DNA from: PBB1 sp040400875
Lineage (GTDB): Bacteria > Pseudomonadota > Gammaproteobacteria > Burkholderiales > Burkholderiaceae_C
DNA: 49,638 nucleotides
Assembly (NCBI GenBank): GCA_040400875.1
Contig: JBBAPK010000016.1
Coordinates: 1-49,638, forward strand
Direction: 5' to 3'
The notes below the pieces were generated by a model that saw only the letters and a program-made list of their open reading frames with translations, ran no database searches and was not told the origin of the DNA. The number at the start of each line of letters is the position of its first letter. Within the stretch, counting starts at the first letter, position 1. The translations under genes and the position numbers were made by a program. Below, piece after piece: positions 1 through 8,200 of this stretch.

Positions 1-1
1 G

Positions 2-724
2 GCGCGCGATGCGGTGCACCGCCCGCTCGATGTCGAGGCCCTGCGCGCCGAGATCGAGGTGCTGGGCCTGCCCACGCTGCCGCTGCACAGCGCGGCCGGT
101 TCCAGGCAGATCTATCTGCAGCGCCCCGACCTGGGGCGACGCCTGGGCGTGGCCTCGCGTCAGCAGCTCGAAGCGCTGCGTGCCGATCGCCATGCGGGCG
201 GCGTGCGCTCCTTCGACATCGCCTTCGCGGTGGTCGATGGCCTGTCGGCGCTGGCGGTGCAGCGTCACGGCGCGCCCTTGCTGACCGAGGTGCTGGCACG
301 GCTGAATCCGGCTGCGGGTGACGCTGGCGCGGGTGTTGGCGATGGGGCGGCCGTGCGCTGGCGCGTCGCGCCGGTGGCCGTGGTCGAGCAGGGCCGCGTG
401 GCGGTGGGCGACCCCATCGGCGAGCTGCTCGACGCCGACATCGTGGTGGTGCTGATCGGCGAGCGCCCGGGTCTGAGCTCACCCGACAGCCTGGGCATCT
501 ATTTGACCTGGGCGCCGCGCCCGGGTCGCAACGATGCCGAGCGCAACTGCATCTCCAACGTGCGCCCCGAGGGTCTGGGCTACGCCGAGGCGGCCACGCG
601 GCTGGTCTACCTGCTCGAGCAAGCCCGCAGCCGCCAGCTCACCGGCGTGGGCTTGAAGGACGAAAGCGGCGCCAGCGTCCTGGCGACGGAAGAACGGTCG
701 AACTTTTTGCTGGGCGAGGGCTGA
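2..724 (+). CDS. eutC: Ethanolamine ammonia-lyase small subunit EutC, 5' end outside window
   Basis: EutC is the small subunit of adenosylcobalamin-dependent ethanolamine ammonia-lyase, which splits ethanolamine into acetaldehyde and ammonia with the large subunit EutB. The reading frame is open from the first base and the residues before the first possible start (ARDAVH) continue the family's usual N-terminal region, so the gene begins upstream; the GTG at position 14 is not the real start. The C-terminal half carries the family signature: a GERPGLSSPDSLG stretch followed by RNDAERNCISN and a LVYLLEQA helix. About 240 residues are visible, against roughly 260-300 for the family. eutB is expected just upstream, outside the window. 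Confidence 0.93.
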   Translation, partial: ARDAVHRPLDVEALRAEIEVLGLPTLPLHSAAGSRQIYLQRPDLGRRLGVASRQQLEALRADRHAGGVRSFDIAFAVVDGLSALAVQRHGAPLLTEVLARLNPAAGDAGAGVGDGAAVRWRVAPVAVVEQGRVAVGDPIGELLDADIVVVLIGERPGLSSPDSLGIYLTWAPRPGRNDAERNCISNVRPEGLGYAEAATRLVYLLEQARSRQLTGVGLKDESGASVLATEERSNFLLGEG

Positions 725-809
725 GTCTTTCGCGCCGTCTGACCGAGTGCTCGCTTGCCGCGGCATGAACCCGATGGCCGGTTGCTTAACCTTCTGGCCG
801 CTGTAAAAC

Positions 810-831
810 GGATGGACCACACCATCTTTTT
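810..831 (+). terminator. Weak hairpin plus T run after eutC
   Basis: GATGG at 811-815 and CCATC at 822-826 can pair around a six-base loop and are followed by five T residues. The stem is only five or six pairs, so this is a weak candidate intrinsic terminator for eutC. It overlaps the region where the brnT promoter must lie. Confidence 0.3.
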
Positions 832-840
832 GTATGTACA
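831..840. promoter_or_regulatory. Palindrome in the brnTA promoter region (candidate BrnA operator)
   Basis: The sequence TGTATGTACA has inverted TGTA/TACA halves two bases apart and ends nine bases before the brnT start codon. BrnA proteins are known to repress their own promoter as a BrnT-BrnA complex, so a palindrome here is a reasonable operator. The operator role is inferred from position and symmetry. Confidence 0.4.
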
Positions 841-849
841 CTCAAGTTC

Positions 850-1128
850 GTGCAGATCGAATACGACGCCGCAAAGAACGCCAGAAACATCCGGGAGCGC
901 GGGCTCAGTTTTGATCGGGTCGCCGACTTCGACTTTGAAGGTGCGCTCTTCGCCGTGGACGGCCGGGAGGACTACGGCGAACTGCGCTACGTCGGCATCG
1001 GTCTGCTCGGTGACCGGGTGCACGTGCTGTGCTTCACGGAAGGGAATACAGGCATTCGGGTCATCAGTTTTCGCAAGGCAAATGCCAGAGAGTTCAAGCG
1101 CTATGAAAAAGCCAAGTCCACTGACTGA
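850..1128 (+). CDS. brnT: BrnT family ribonuclease toxin
   Basis: BrnT toxins are small RelE-fold ribonucleases that inhibit translation until bound by BrnA. This 92-residue protein has the family's opening (QIEYDAAKNARNIRERGLSF), the central D-x-R-E-D-Y-GE segment, and the ending RVISFRKANAREFKRYE, a full-length match to the family's roughly 90 residues. The start is GTG, with no in-frame ATG near it. The 3' end overlaps brnA by 26 bases, so toxin precedes antitoxin, the usual brnTA order. The gene looks intact. Confidence 0.9.
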   Translation: MQIEYDAAKNARNIRERGLSFDRVADFDFEGALFAVDGREDYGELRYVGIGLLGDRVHVLCFTEGNTGIRVISFRKANAREFKRYEKAKSTD

Positions 1129-1378
1129 TTCAACAGGCGAGGTCCGCGAGCTCGGCTCGAAGGACATCAAGGCCATGCGCGGGATCTCAACGCTTCCTGC
1201 CTCGTTGCAGCGCAAGGTCGGCCAGCGTGGCGAGCAGAAAGCCCCCACCAAAGAGCGCATCACGATCCGGCTTTCGCGGGACGTCGTGGAGACCTTTCGA
1301 GCCACCGGAGACGGCTGGCAAACGCGCGTCGATGCCGCCTTGCAAGACTGGCTCAGCCATCACAAGCCGGCCGCCTGA
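1103..1378 (+). CDS. brnA: BrnA family antitoxin
   Basis: This 91-residue protein is the expected antitoxin partner: a variable N-terminal half that would wrap BrnT, then a ribbon-helix-helix type DNA-binding C-terminus (ERITIRLSRDVVETFRATG, then WQTRVDAALQDWL). The ATG lies inside the last codons of brnT, implying coupled translation. By family knowledge it neutralises BrnT and represses the shared promoter. The frame is open further upstream, but that extension would cover the whole of brnT in another frame, so the internal ATG is preferred. Confidence 0.88.
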   Translation: MKKPSPLTDSTGEVRELGSKDIKAMRGISTLPASLQRKVGQRGEQKAPTKERITIRLSRDVVETFRATGDGWQTRVDAALQDWLSHHKPAA

Positions 1379-1461
1379 GGCCTCGCTCAAGCCGTGACCT
1401 GAAGGCATGAGCCCCCGCTGGTGCCAGGGCCCAGCTCGCGCCACCGGCGACCACGCTGCAA

Positions 1462-3234
1462 TCAGCTCGCCGGGCTTGGCCGCCTGTCGTGAACCAGCCC
1501 GGCCAGGTCATTGCGCAAGCGCTCGACCACGCTGTCCCAATCGTCTGGCGTGGTCTGACGGTACAGCTTGAGCGTGGGGTACCAGGGGCTGTCATCGCGG
1601 TCCAGCATCCAGCGCCAGCAGGTGTCGAAGCGGTTGAGCACCCACACCGGCTTGCCCATGGCGCCTGCGAGGTGGGCGGTCGAGGTGTCGACCGAGATCA
1701 CCAGATCGAGGTGCTCGATGAGCGCGGCGGTGTCCGAAAAATCCTGCAGCTCGGCGGTGAGGTCGATGATGGGCGGGCCGCTCCAGCCGGCTTGAATCAG
1801 CGCGGGCAATTCGGCTTCGGCGGGCTGGCCTTTTTGCAGGCTGTAGAAGGTGACGCCGTCCATGCGCAGCGGGGCGAGCTGTTGAAGCGGGATGTTCCTG
1901 CGCTCGTTGACCGCCTTGAGTTCGGGCTGGTTAGGGCGGTGGCCGCCCGACCACACCAGCCCGACGCGCAGTGCGTCTGACGGCGCCAGCCGGGCTTTCC
2001 AGGCGGTCGCTTTTTCCGGGCGGCTGTGGAGGTAGGGCACCTGATTCGGAATGGTCTCGAGCGTGGTGCCCAGCGCCAGCGGCAGGCTCATCAGCGAGCA
2101 GTGAAAGTCCACCTCGGGAATCTTCTTGGCGGTGTCGGGCAGCAGTTGATCGACCCCTTCCAGATCGCGCAGCACGTCGATCAGTGGCGCCTGCACCTCA
2201 AGGATCACCCGCGCGCCCAGGGCCGACACCAATGTCGCATACCGACAGAACTGCAGCGTGTCGCCCAGACCCTGCTCGTTTTGCAGCAGGATGGTCTTGC
2301 CCGCCAATGCCTCGCGCCCCAGCCAGCCGGGCTGCCGCAGGCCGCGTCGGTTGGGTGCGAGCCCGGTCTCGACGCTGCGCCAGCGCCACTCGAACTCTTC
2401 CCAGCCCCGCGCATGGTCGTCGCCCGTCAGCAGCACCGTGGCCAGATTCCAGTGCGCCAGCGCGTAATCAGGGTTGATCTCGATCGCGCGGCGATAGTGG
2501 GCGATGGCCGGGTCGAGCTGGTTGCGCTCTTGCAGCACCACGCCCTTGTTGTACGAGGCCTCGGCATAGGCCGGGTTCAGGCGCAAGGCCTGGTCGTAGC
2601 TGGCCAGCGCGGCATCGGGTTGCTGGTTGGCTTTGAGCGCATTGCCGCGGTTGTAGAAGGCCGCGGCCGAGTCCGGGCTGATGGCGATGGCCTGATCGAA
2701 GACGGCCACTGCCTGGTCGCTCTGCCCCAGATCTTCCAGCGTCTTGCCCCAGTTGGCATAAGCCGGCATCAAGTCGGGCTGCAGCGCGATGGCTTGCTTG
2801 AAGCTGGCCACGGCGGCCTCGAACTTCCCCAGCCGCCGAAGGGCATCTCCCCGGTTGACATGGGCTTCGGCAAAGTTCGGCGCGATGGCGATGGCACGCT
2901 CGAAACTCGCCACCGCCGCATCCGCCTGCCTTGATGCCAGCAGCGCATTGCCAAGATTGGAGTGCGCGTGGGCTGAACCGGGGTTGACCTTCAGCGCCTT
3001 GCGCAGCCACTCGATGGCGCGCTGAGGGTTGTTTTGCTGAATGCACACGATGCCCAACCGATGCAGCGCATCGAATTGCCGCGGCTGCATCTGCAAGACG
3101 GAGGCATACGCGGCTGCCGACTCCTTGAGCTGCCCGGCTTGATGAAGCCGAATCGCCTCAGTCAATTTCGCCCGGACCAGCGGGGGCAGTGGCGCTGGCG
3201 CGGGTGGCGGTGCTCTGAGGCTGTTCGTTGGCAT
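1462..3234 (-). CDS. TPR protein with C-terminal glycosyltransferase-9-like domain
   Basis: The 590-residue protein has two parts. After a proline-rich N-terminus, residues about 25-300 form a series of roughly eight tetratricopeptide repeats (recurring A-x-x-x-x-N-x-G-x-A-L and P-x-x-A-x-A-x-x-N patterns). From about residue 320 the sequence resembles the ADP-heptose/GT9-like C-terminal domain often fused to TPRs (ILLQNEQGLGDTLQFCRY, VGLVWSGG, then DLVISVDTSTAHLAGAMGKPVWVLN, a nucleotide-sugar-binding region). Proteins of this architecture are frequent near flagellar or polysaccharide glycosylation genes, but substrate and acceptor cannot be read from the sequence. No signal peptide is seen, so a cytoplasmic location is likely. 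Confidence 0.82.
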   Translation of the reverse strand: MPTNSLRAPPPAPAPLPPLVRAKLTEAIRLHQAGQLKESAAAYASVLQMQPRQFDALHRLGIVCIQQNNPQRAIEWLRKALKVNPGSAHAHSNLGNALLASRQADAAVASFERAIAIAPNFAEAHVNRGDALRRLGKFEAAVASFKQAIALQPDLMPAYANWGKTLEDLGQSDQAVAVFDQAIAISPDSAAAFYNRGNALKANQQPDAALASYDQALRLNPAYAEASYNKGVVLQERNQLDPAIAHYRRAIEINPDYALAHWNLATVLLTGDDHARGWEEFEWRWRSVETGLAPNRRGLRQPGWLGREALAGKTILLQNEQGLGDTLQFCRYATLVSALGARVILEVQAPLIDVLRDLEGVDQLLPDTAKKIPEVDFHCSLMSLPLALGTTLETIPNQVPYLHSRPEKATAWKARLAPSDALRVGLVWSGGHRPNQPELKAVNERRNIPLQQLAPLRMDGVTFYSLQKGQPAEAELPALIQAGWSGPPIIDLTAELQDFSDTAALIEHLDLVISVDTSTAHLAGAMGKPVWVLNRFDTCWRWMLDRDDSPWYPTLKLYRQTTPDDWDSVVERLRNDLAGLVHDRRPSPAS

Positions 3235-3280
3235 GGCTTGAAGCTGCGTTCAGCGGCTTTGTGGGTGTCGGCCAGCCGAA

Positions 3281-3318
3281 AACAAAAAGGCCCGCATCGG
3301 CTTTACCTTTGCGGGCCC
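3281..3318 (-). terminator. Intrinsic terminator downstream of the exported-protein gene
   Basis: On the minus strand an eight-pair GC-rich stem (arms 3310-3317 and 3289-3296, GGCCCGCA against TGCGGGCC) is followed by five T residues and a further T-rich stretch. It lies 22 bases past the stop of the 3340-3999 gene and upstream of the TPR gene, so it separates the two transcription units. Confidence 0.8.
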
Positions 3319-3339
3319 CGAGTTGAGCAGCCGGTGTGC

Positions 3340-3999
3340 TCAGGTCTTGGAAGCTGCAGCTGCAGCAGGCTTGGCTGCAGATGCTGGCGCTGCCGCTGCG
3401 GCAGGAGCTGCGGCCTCCACGCTGATCACCGTGGCTTCGGTGAAGACCACGCGGACTTCGTCGTCGACCTTGAGCTTCTTGATGTCCACGCTGGCTGGCA
3501 CGTCCACGGTCACGGTGCGCTTGGCGCCGCGCAGGGTGACCTGGTTCTTCTTCTGGTTGATCGACTGGATGATGGCCAGCACTTCCACCGTGCGCATCTC
3601 GGCGTAGCCTGGCATGCCGCCGGCAGGTGCCTTGGCGACCTCGGTGGTTTCGATGCGCTCGCGGATGCCGGTGCGCTTGGACATCGGCTCGAGCACGGCC
3701 ACCACGGCGGCCAGGTGGCGAACCACCACGTCGTCACCCACGCTCATCTGGGCGAAATTCTTGACGCTGGGCGGCACGTCGACCGTCACGACATTGCCCT
3801 TGGGGCCGCGCAGGGTGACCGTGCGGTCAGCCTTGTCGATCTCGACGATGCGGGCGCGGATCTCGATTTCCACGGCTCCAGCGCGAGCGCCGGGCGCCGA
3901 AGCAGCCATGGCGACGGCTTCAGCGCTTTGCGCCAAGGCGATTGGGGAGAACGACAGCGCGATGGCGCCGGCCAGGATGATGCGTGACAGGTGGTTCAT
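3340..3999 (-). CDS. Exported protein with duplicated beta-rich domain
   Basis: I do not recognise a characterised family. The 219-residue product has a Sec signal peptide (LSRIILAGAIALSFSPIALAQ) and two related halves. Copy one includes VTLRGPKGNVVTVDVPPSV followed by VGDDVVV; copy two, about 85 residues later, includes VTLRGAKRTVTVDVPASV followed by VDDEVRVV. Each looks like a small beta-barrel or OB-like periplasmic domain. The C-terminus is a low-complexity Ala/Pro tail rich in Lys at its end. It is a single-gene unit ended by a strong terminator. Function unknown. Confidence 0.75.
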   Translation of the reverse strand: MNHLSRIILAGAIALSFSPIALAQSAEAVAMAASAPGARAGAVEIEIRARIVEIDKADRTVTLRGPKGNVVTVDVPPSVKNFAQMSVGDDVVVRHLAAVVAVLEPMSKRTGIRERIETTEVAKAPAGGMPGYAEMRTVEVLAIIQSINQKKNQVTLRGAKRTVTVDVPASVDIKKLKVDDEVRVVFTEATVISVEAAAPAAAAAPASAAKPAAAAASKT

Positions 4000-4079
4000 G
4001 GGTGAGCCTTTGAAGGGGTTTGAGGGGGCAGAGAAAACCGGGCCGATGCTATCGCCATATGAAGACGAAGTGCGGGGTG

Positions 4080-5216
4080 TTATCGCGTGTGATCGGGGTG
4101 TTGTGTCTCAGCCGTTTCGCCATCGCGCACCCAGGCGCCAAGCAGCGTGTAGACCACCGCCAGCACCACCGGCCCGACGAAGATGCCGATCAGCCCGAGC
4201 GTGAGCAGGCCGCCGATCACGCCCGTGAGGATGAGCAGCAGCGGCAGGTCGGCGCCCATGCGGATAAGGATGGGCCGCAGGAAGTTGTCGAGCGTGCCCA
4301 CCACCACCGTCATCACCACCAGAAAGGTGCCCCAGCCGTCGGCGCCGCTCGAGTACATCCACACCACCGCCGGCACCATCACCAGCATCGGGCCCACCTG
4401 CGCCAGACACAGCACCAGCATGACGCCGGTGAGCAAGCCCGAATAGGGCACACCGGCCATCGCCAGTGCAATGCCGCCCAGCACCGACTGCACCAGCGCT
4501 GTCACGCCCACGCCCAGCGCCACGCCGCGAATGGCTTGACCCACCAGCACCACGGTGCTCTCGCCATGGGTGCCCGCCAGCCGCCGGCCAAAGCGCAGCA
4601 AGCCGCGGGCGGCGACTTCTCCTTGGGCATACATCACGGCTGCCATGGCCACGACCAGCAAGCCCTGCGCGAGCAGAAAGCCCACGCCACCGACTTGCTT
4701 GAGCAGCCAGCCTGTTGCGATTCCGGCATAGGGCTGCAGATGCGGCCACAGCACGGCCGCCCCACCGGCCACGCTGGTCTGCCAGAACTCGCTGATCTTT
4801 TCGCCCACCAGTGGCAGCCCGGTCAGCCACGCGGGCGCCGCAGGCACTTGCAGATGCGAGATCTGCTTGGCCGCAACGCTGATTTCGTGGGCGTTTTGCA
4901 CCAGCGTGACCACGACCAGGCTCACCGGCAGCACGAAGAGCACCAGCAAGGCCAGCGTCATCACCGCCACCGCGGCACCGCGCCGATCCCACAGCCTGGA
5001 CTGCAATTGGCGCATCAGCGGCCAGGTGGCCACCACGATCATCGCCGCCCAGATGGCCGGCCCGATGAAGGGGCTCAGCACCCAGAACGCGGCGATGAGC
5101 AGGCCGCCGATGCACAGCACACCCAGCGTGGTTCGAGGCAGATCGACGCGTGGCCGGGCGGCCGGCGCATCGGGCACCGGCGCGTGGGAGTGAGCGGATG
5201 GGTCAGGTTCGTTCAT
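4080..5216 (-). CDS. AI-2E family transporter (YdiK/PerM-type permease)
   Basis: This 378-residue membrane protein has the pattern of the AI-2E transporter family (formerly UPF0118): a hydrophilic Pro/Ala-rich N-terminus, two close transmembrane helices near residues 30-75, a long soluble stretch with heptad-like Gln/His content, and a C-terminal block of several hydrophobic helices with the family's VVVGTLDNFLRPILI and LLTLGLIGIFVGPVVLA motifs. Members are reported as exporters of diverse substrates; autoinducer-2 export was shown for only some. It lies 62 bases after tamB on the same strand and could be cotranscribed with it. Confidence 0.88.
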   Translation of the reverse strand: MNEPDPSAHSHAPVPDAPAARPRVDLPRTTLGVLCIGGLLIAAFWVLSPFIGPAIWAAMIVVATWPLMRQLQSRLWDRRGAAVAVMTLALLVLFVLPVSLVVVTLVQNAHEISVAAKQISHLQVPAAPAWLTGLPLVGEKISEFWQTSVAGGAAVLWPHLQPYAGIATGWLLKQVGGVGFLLAQGLLVVAMAAVMYAQGEVAARGLLRFGRRLAGTHGESTVVLVGQAIRGVALGVGVTALVQSVLGGIALAMAGVPYSGLLTGVMLVLCLAQVGPMLVMVPAVVWMYSSGADGWGTFLVVMTVVVGTLDNFLRPILIRMGADLPLLLILTGVIGGLLTLGLIGIFVGPVVLAVVYTLLGAWVRDGETAETQHPDHTR

Positions 5217-5278
5217 GGCTTGAGCTTAGCGTTTGACGATGGCAAGGCGCGCAGCCGCGTGCGCTGCACAGCGGCACA

Positions 5279-8200
5279 TCAGTTCCACCGCCAGCTCCAG
5301 ATCGCATCGACCGAGTTGTCCTCGCCCGACTGTGCGCGCAGGTTGAAGCTGCGCGCCACCCGATAGATCAGCTGCCAGTTGCCGCCGGTGGCATTGAGCC
5401 CGCGCTCGTAGCCCACGTACCAGTGCCGCGACAGATTCTTGCCCAGCGAGAACACCGTGTCCTGGACCTCGCCGGTGGATTGCGACACGTTCAGCTGATC
5501 CAGCCCGACCGCCTTGACGACTTGCATGGCCTGGCCGTCGCCCCGGCCCGAGATCAGCGCCATCGCCGCGGCCTGCAGCAAGGCGGTGTCGCCGCGGCCC
5601 AGGCCGTCGCTCGCACGCCCCATCACCAGCCACGAGAGCTTGTCGACTTCGGGCAGTTCGGGCTCTGAGAACAGCCGCACACGCGGGTTCATGGCCGTGC
5701 CGCTGACCCGCACACCCACGCGCACATCGGTGTTGGGGCGCACGGCTTCGATGCTCAGGCGCGGGTTTTCGGGCGGGCCGACGAAGGTGATGCTGCCCGG
5801 GTCGATGTCCAGTTGCTGGCCGTAGGCCGAGAACTTGCCACGCGCGAGCTTCACCTCGCCGTTGACCGCCAGCCGCCCGCCGGGCGCAGTGATGGCCAGC
5901 AGGCCATTGAGTCGGGTCGACAGCCCGCGTCCGCGCAGCTGCAGCTTTTTGCCCAGATCCAGCGCCACGTCGAGCGCCATGACCTTGGACGGTGCCCTCG
6001 GTGCATCGGTGTCCGTCGCGTTGGGGTCGGGCTCGGGCTGGCTGCTCTTGAGCTGCTTGGCGACCGTGCGCACCACCACCACGTCGTCCGACAGCGCGGG
6101 TGCGTCGCTGTGTGTGAAGTCGATCAGGCCCTCATCGATGGTGAAGTTGCCCTTGATGCTGCTGCCGTCGCCTGCGAAATTCAGCGCCGCCTCGCCGCTG
6201 GTCACGATGCGGCGATCAACCCGGCCGAGCAGCGTGAAGTGATCGGCCGTGATCTGCAACTGCGCCGCAGGGCGCTCGCCGAACTGAGCGCCACCGGCGA
6301 TGGCCAGCGTGCCGGCGCCAGCGCGCGCGGTGAAGGTCTCGATGACGGCGCGCTCGCCGCTGAGCGAGACGGCCACCTCGCCACCGCTGATGTTCACGCC
6401 CTCGACAAAGTTGCGCACGCCCAGGCCCTGGCCGCTGATCCGGCCGTTGACCGCCGGCGTGCCGAACTGCCCCGCGAACAGCGCGCTGGCCTTGAGCTGC
6501 CCGCTCAGGCGCCAGCCCGTCGGCACCCAGGCACCCCAGGCGCCCAGGTTGGCCACATCGAGCTCCATCGCGCCTTCGACGCCGGCCTCAGGCGGTGGCC
6601 ACAGGGCCTCGGCGTCGGTGCGCACCACCACGGCACCGGCCACCACGCCGAGCGTGCGGCCGTTGACGTAGGGCGAAAACGTCCACACGCCGTCTTGGGC
6701 GCTGACCGCCAGGCGCAGGTATTCGAGGCCCAGCGCCTGCGACGAGACTTCGTCGGACACGGTCAGATCGCCCCCGCTGCGTTCGAGCACGATGTCAGCG
6801 ACCAGCTGGCCGTCGCTGCGCACGTTGATGTGCCCGCCCATCGCCAGATCGCCGCCCCAGCCAAACTTGGGTTGCAGCCGATGCAGCAACGGCGCGATCG
6901 GCATGGGATCGAAGGTCATTTGCACATCGATGCGCGGCGGCTTGCCACCCGCACCCGGGCTGCCGTCCAGCCAGGACAGCTGGCTCCAGCGCACGGTGGC
7001 GCCGAGCAGACTGGCCTGTCCCGGCTGCACGGTGAGCGCAGCCGGCCCGCCCGCCCAGCGCGCTTGCACATCGATGTCTTGCAAGGCCAGCCACACCGGC
7101 AAGCCGCCCCCAGCGCTGCGGTCTGTCGCACCCGCGCCGCCCAGTTCCAGCCGCTGCACGCTGCCGCGCCAGCCAGCCAGCGGCTGGCCCTCATGCGTGA
7201 ACAGCCCGCCGCGCGCCAACAGGTGCAGCGCGCTGCCGGGCAGGGCAGCGATGTCGGGCTGCAGCGTTTCGGTCCATGCGGGAGGCTGCACTTTCGAGCC
7301 GGCGCGCAGCTCGATGCGGTGTTCGGCCATGGTGCCGGTGATGCGCAGCGTCGCGGCCTCGATCGAAGGCGAAGGCGAGGGCGCTGGCGCTGGTGGGTCA
7401 GCCGCTGCGTGAGCCGTTTTGCCCTTCGTCGCCGTGGCCGGTGCGGCCGGCGGCAGCTGCTTCAGATGCGACACGCTGGCCTCGATGTCGACCTCGGCCG
7501 ATTCGGTCGTGCCCACTCGCCAACGGGCCTGCGCCTGCTGCAGCTTCACCGAGTCCACCCGCAGCTCCTTGGCCTTGGCCTCGCCTTGCAGCGTCATCGA
7601 GGGCCAGCGCCCGTCGACGCGTGCGCTGGCGTGCACGGCGCCCGACAGCGCTGCCGCAGCCGAGCCCTGTTCAGCCGCCGGTTGCACAAGCCGCCACAGC
7701 GGCGACACGGCTTCGAGCACCGGCCCATCCAGGCTCAGTTCCCAGTGATCGTCGCGCCCGCCAGGGGCCTGCGTGTCGGTGGCCAGGCGACCCTCGCCCA
7801 GCACCCGGTTGCCCGCGAGGTTCACGTCCACACGCACATCCACGCGCTTGTCATCGGAGGACTTGAGCGTCACGCTGGCCTGGATGGGCGTGTTCGCCAG
7901 CACGCTGCGCTTGACGTTCAGTTGCGCATGGCCGCGCACCGCATCGGGGTGGTCTGCCACATCGACGGGCAACTGCACATCGAAGGCCATGTCGGCATTG
8001 AGCCGGTGCGGCCCGCGCCGCCAGGGCGAGGCCTCAGGCCCTGGCCACCACGGCAGGGGATCGAAGTCGACCAGCTCGCCTTGGCCCTTGGCCTGCCAGG
8101 GATCGGCCTGGCTGCTTCGCTGCGCCGTGCCTGAGACCGAGGCGCTGGCGCCGTGGGAGTGCGCGCGGGCCTCGCGCAGCTCGATGTTCAAGGCCGACAC

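Noticed and set aside
14..724. GTG at position 14 as the eutC start
   Set aside because: The frame is open to the window edge, the residues before it fit EutC, and the protein would lack the family's N-terminal region.
4020..5366. Plus-strand open frame rich in His and Gln opposite the AI-2E permease
   Set aside because: Its composition is the antisense image of hydrophobic membrane codons, and the permease on the minus strand has clear homology features.
5813..8134. Long plus-strand open frame (773 codons) opposite tamB
   Set aside because: It is Arg/His/Gln-rich with no domain, and lies wholly inside tamB; GC-rich codon bias alone opens such antisense frames.
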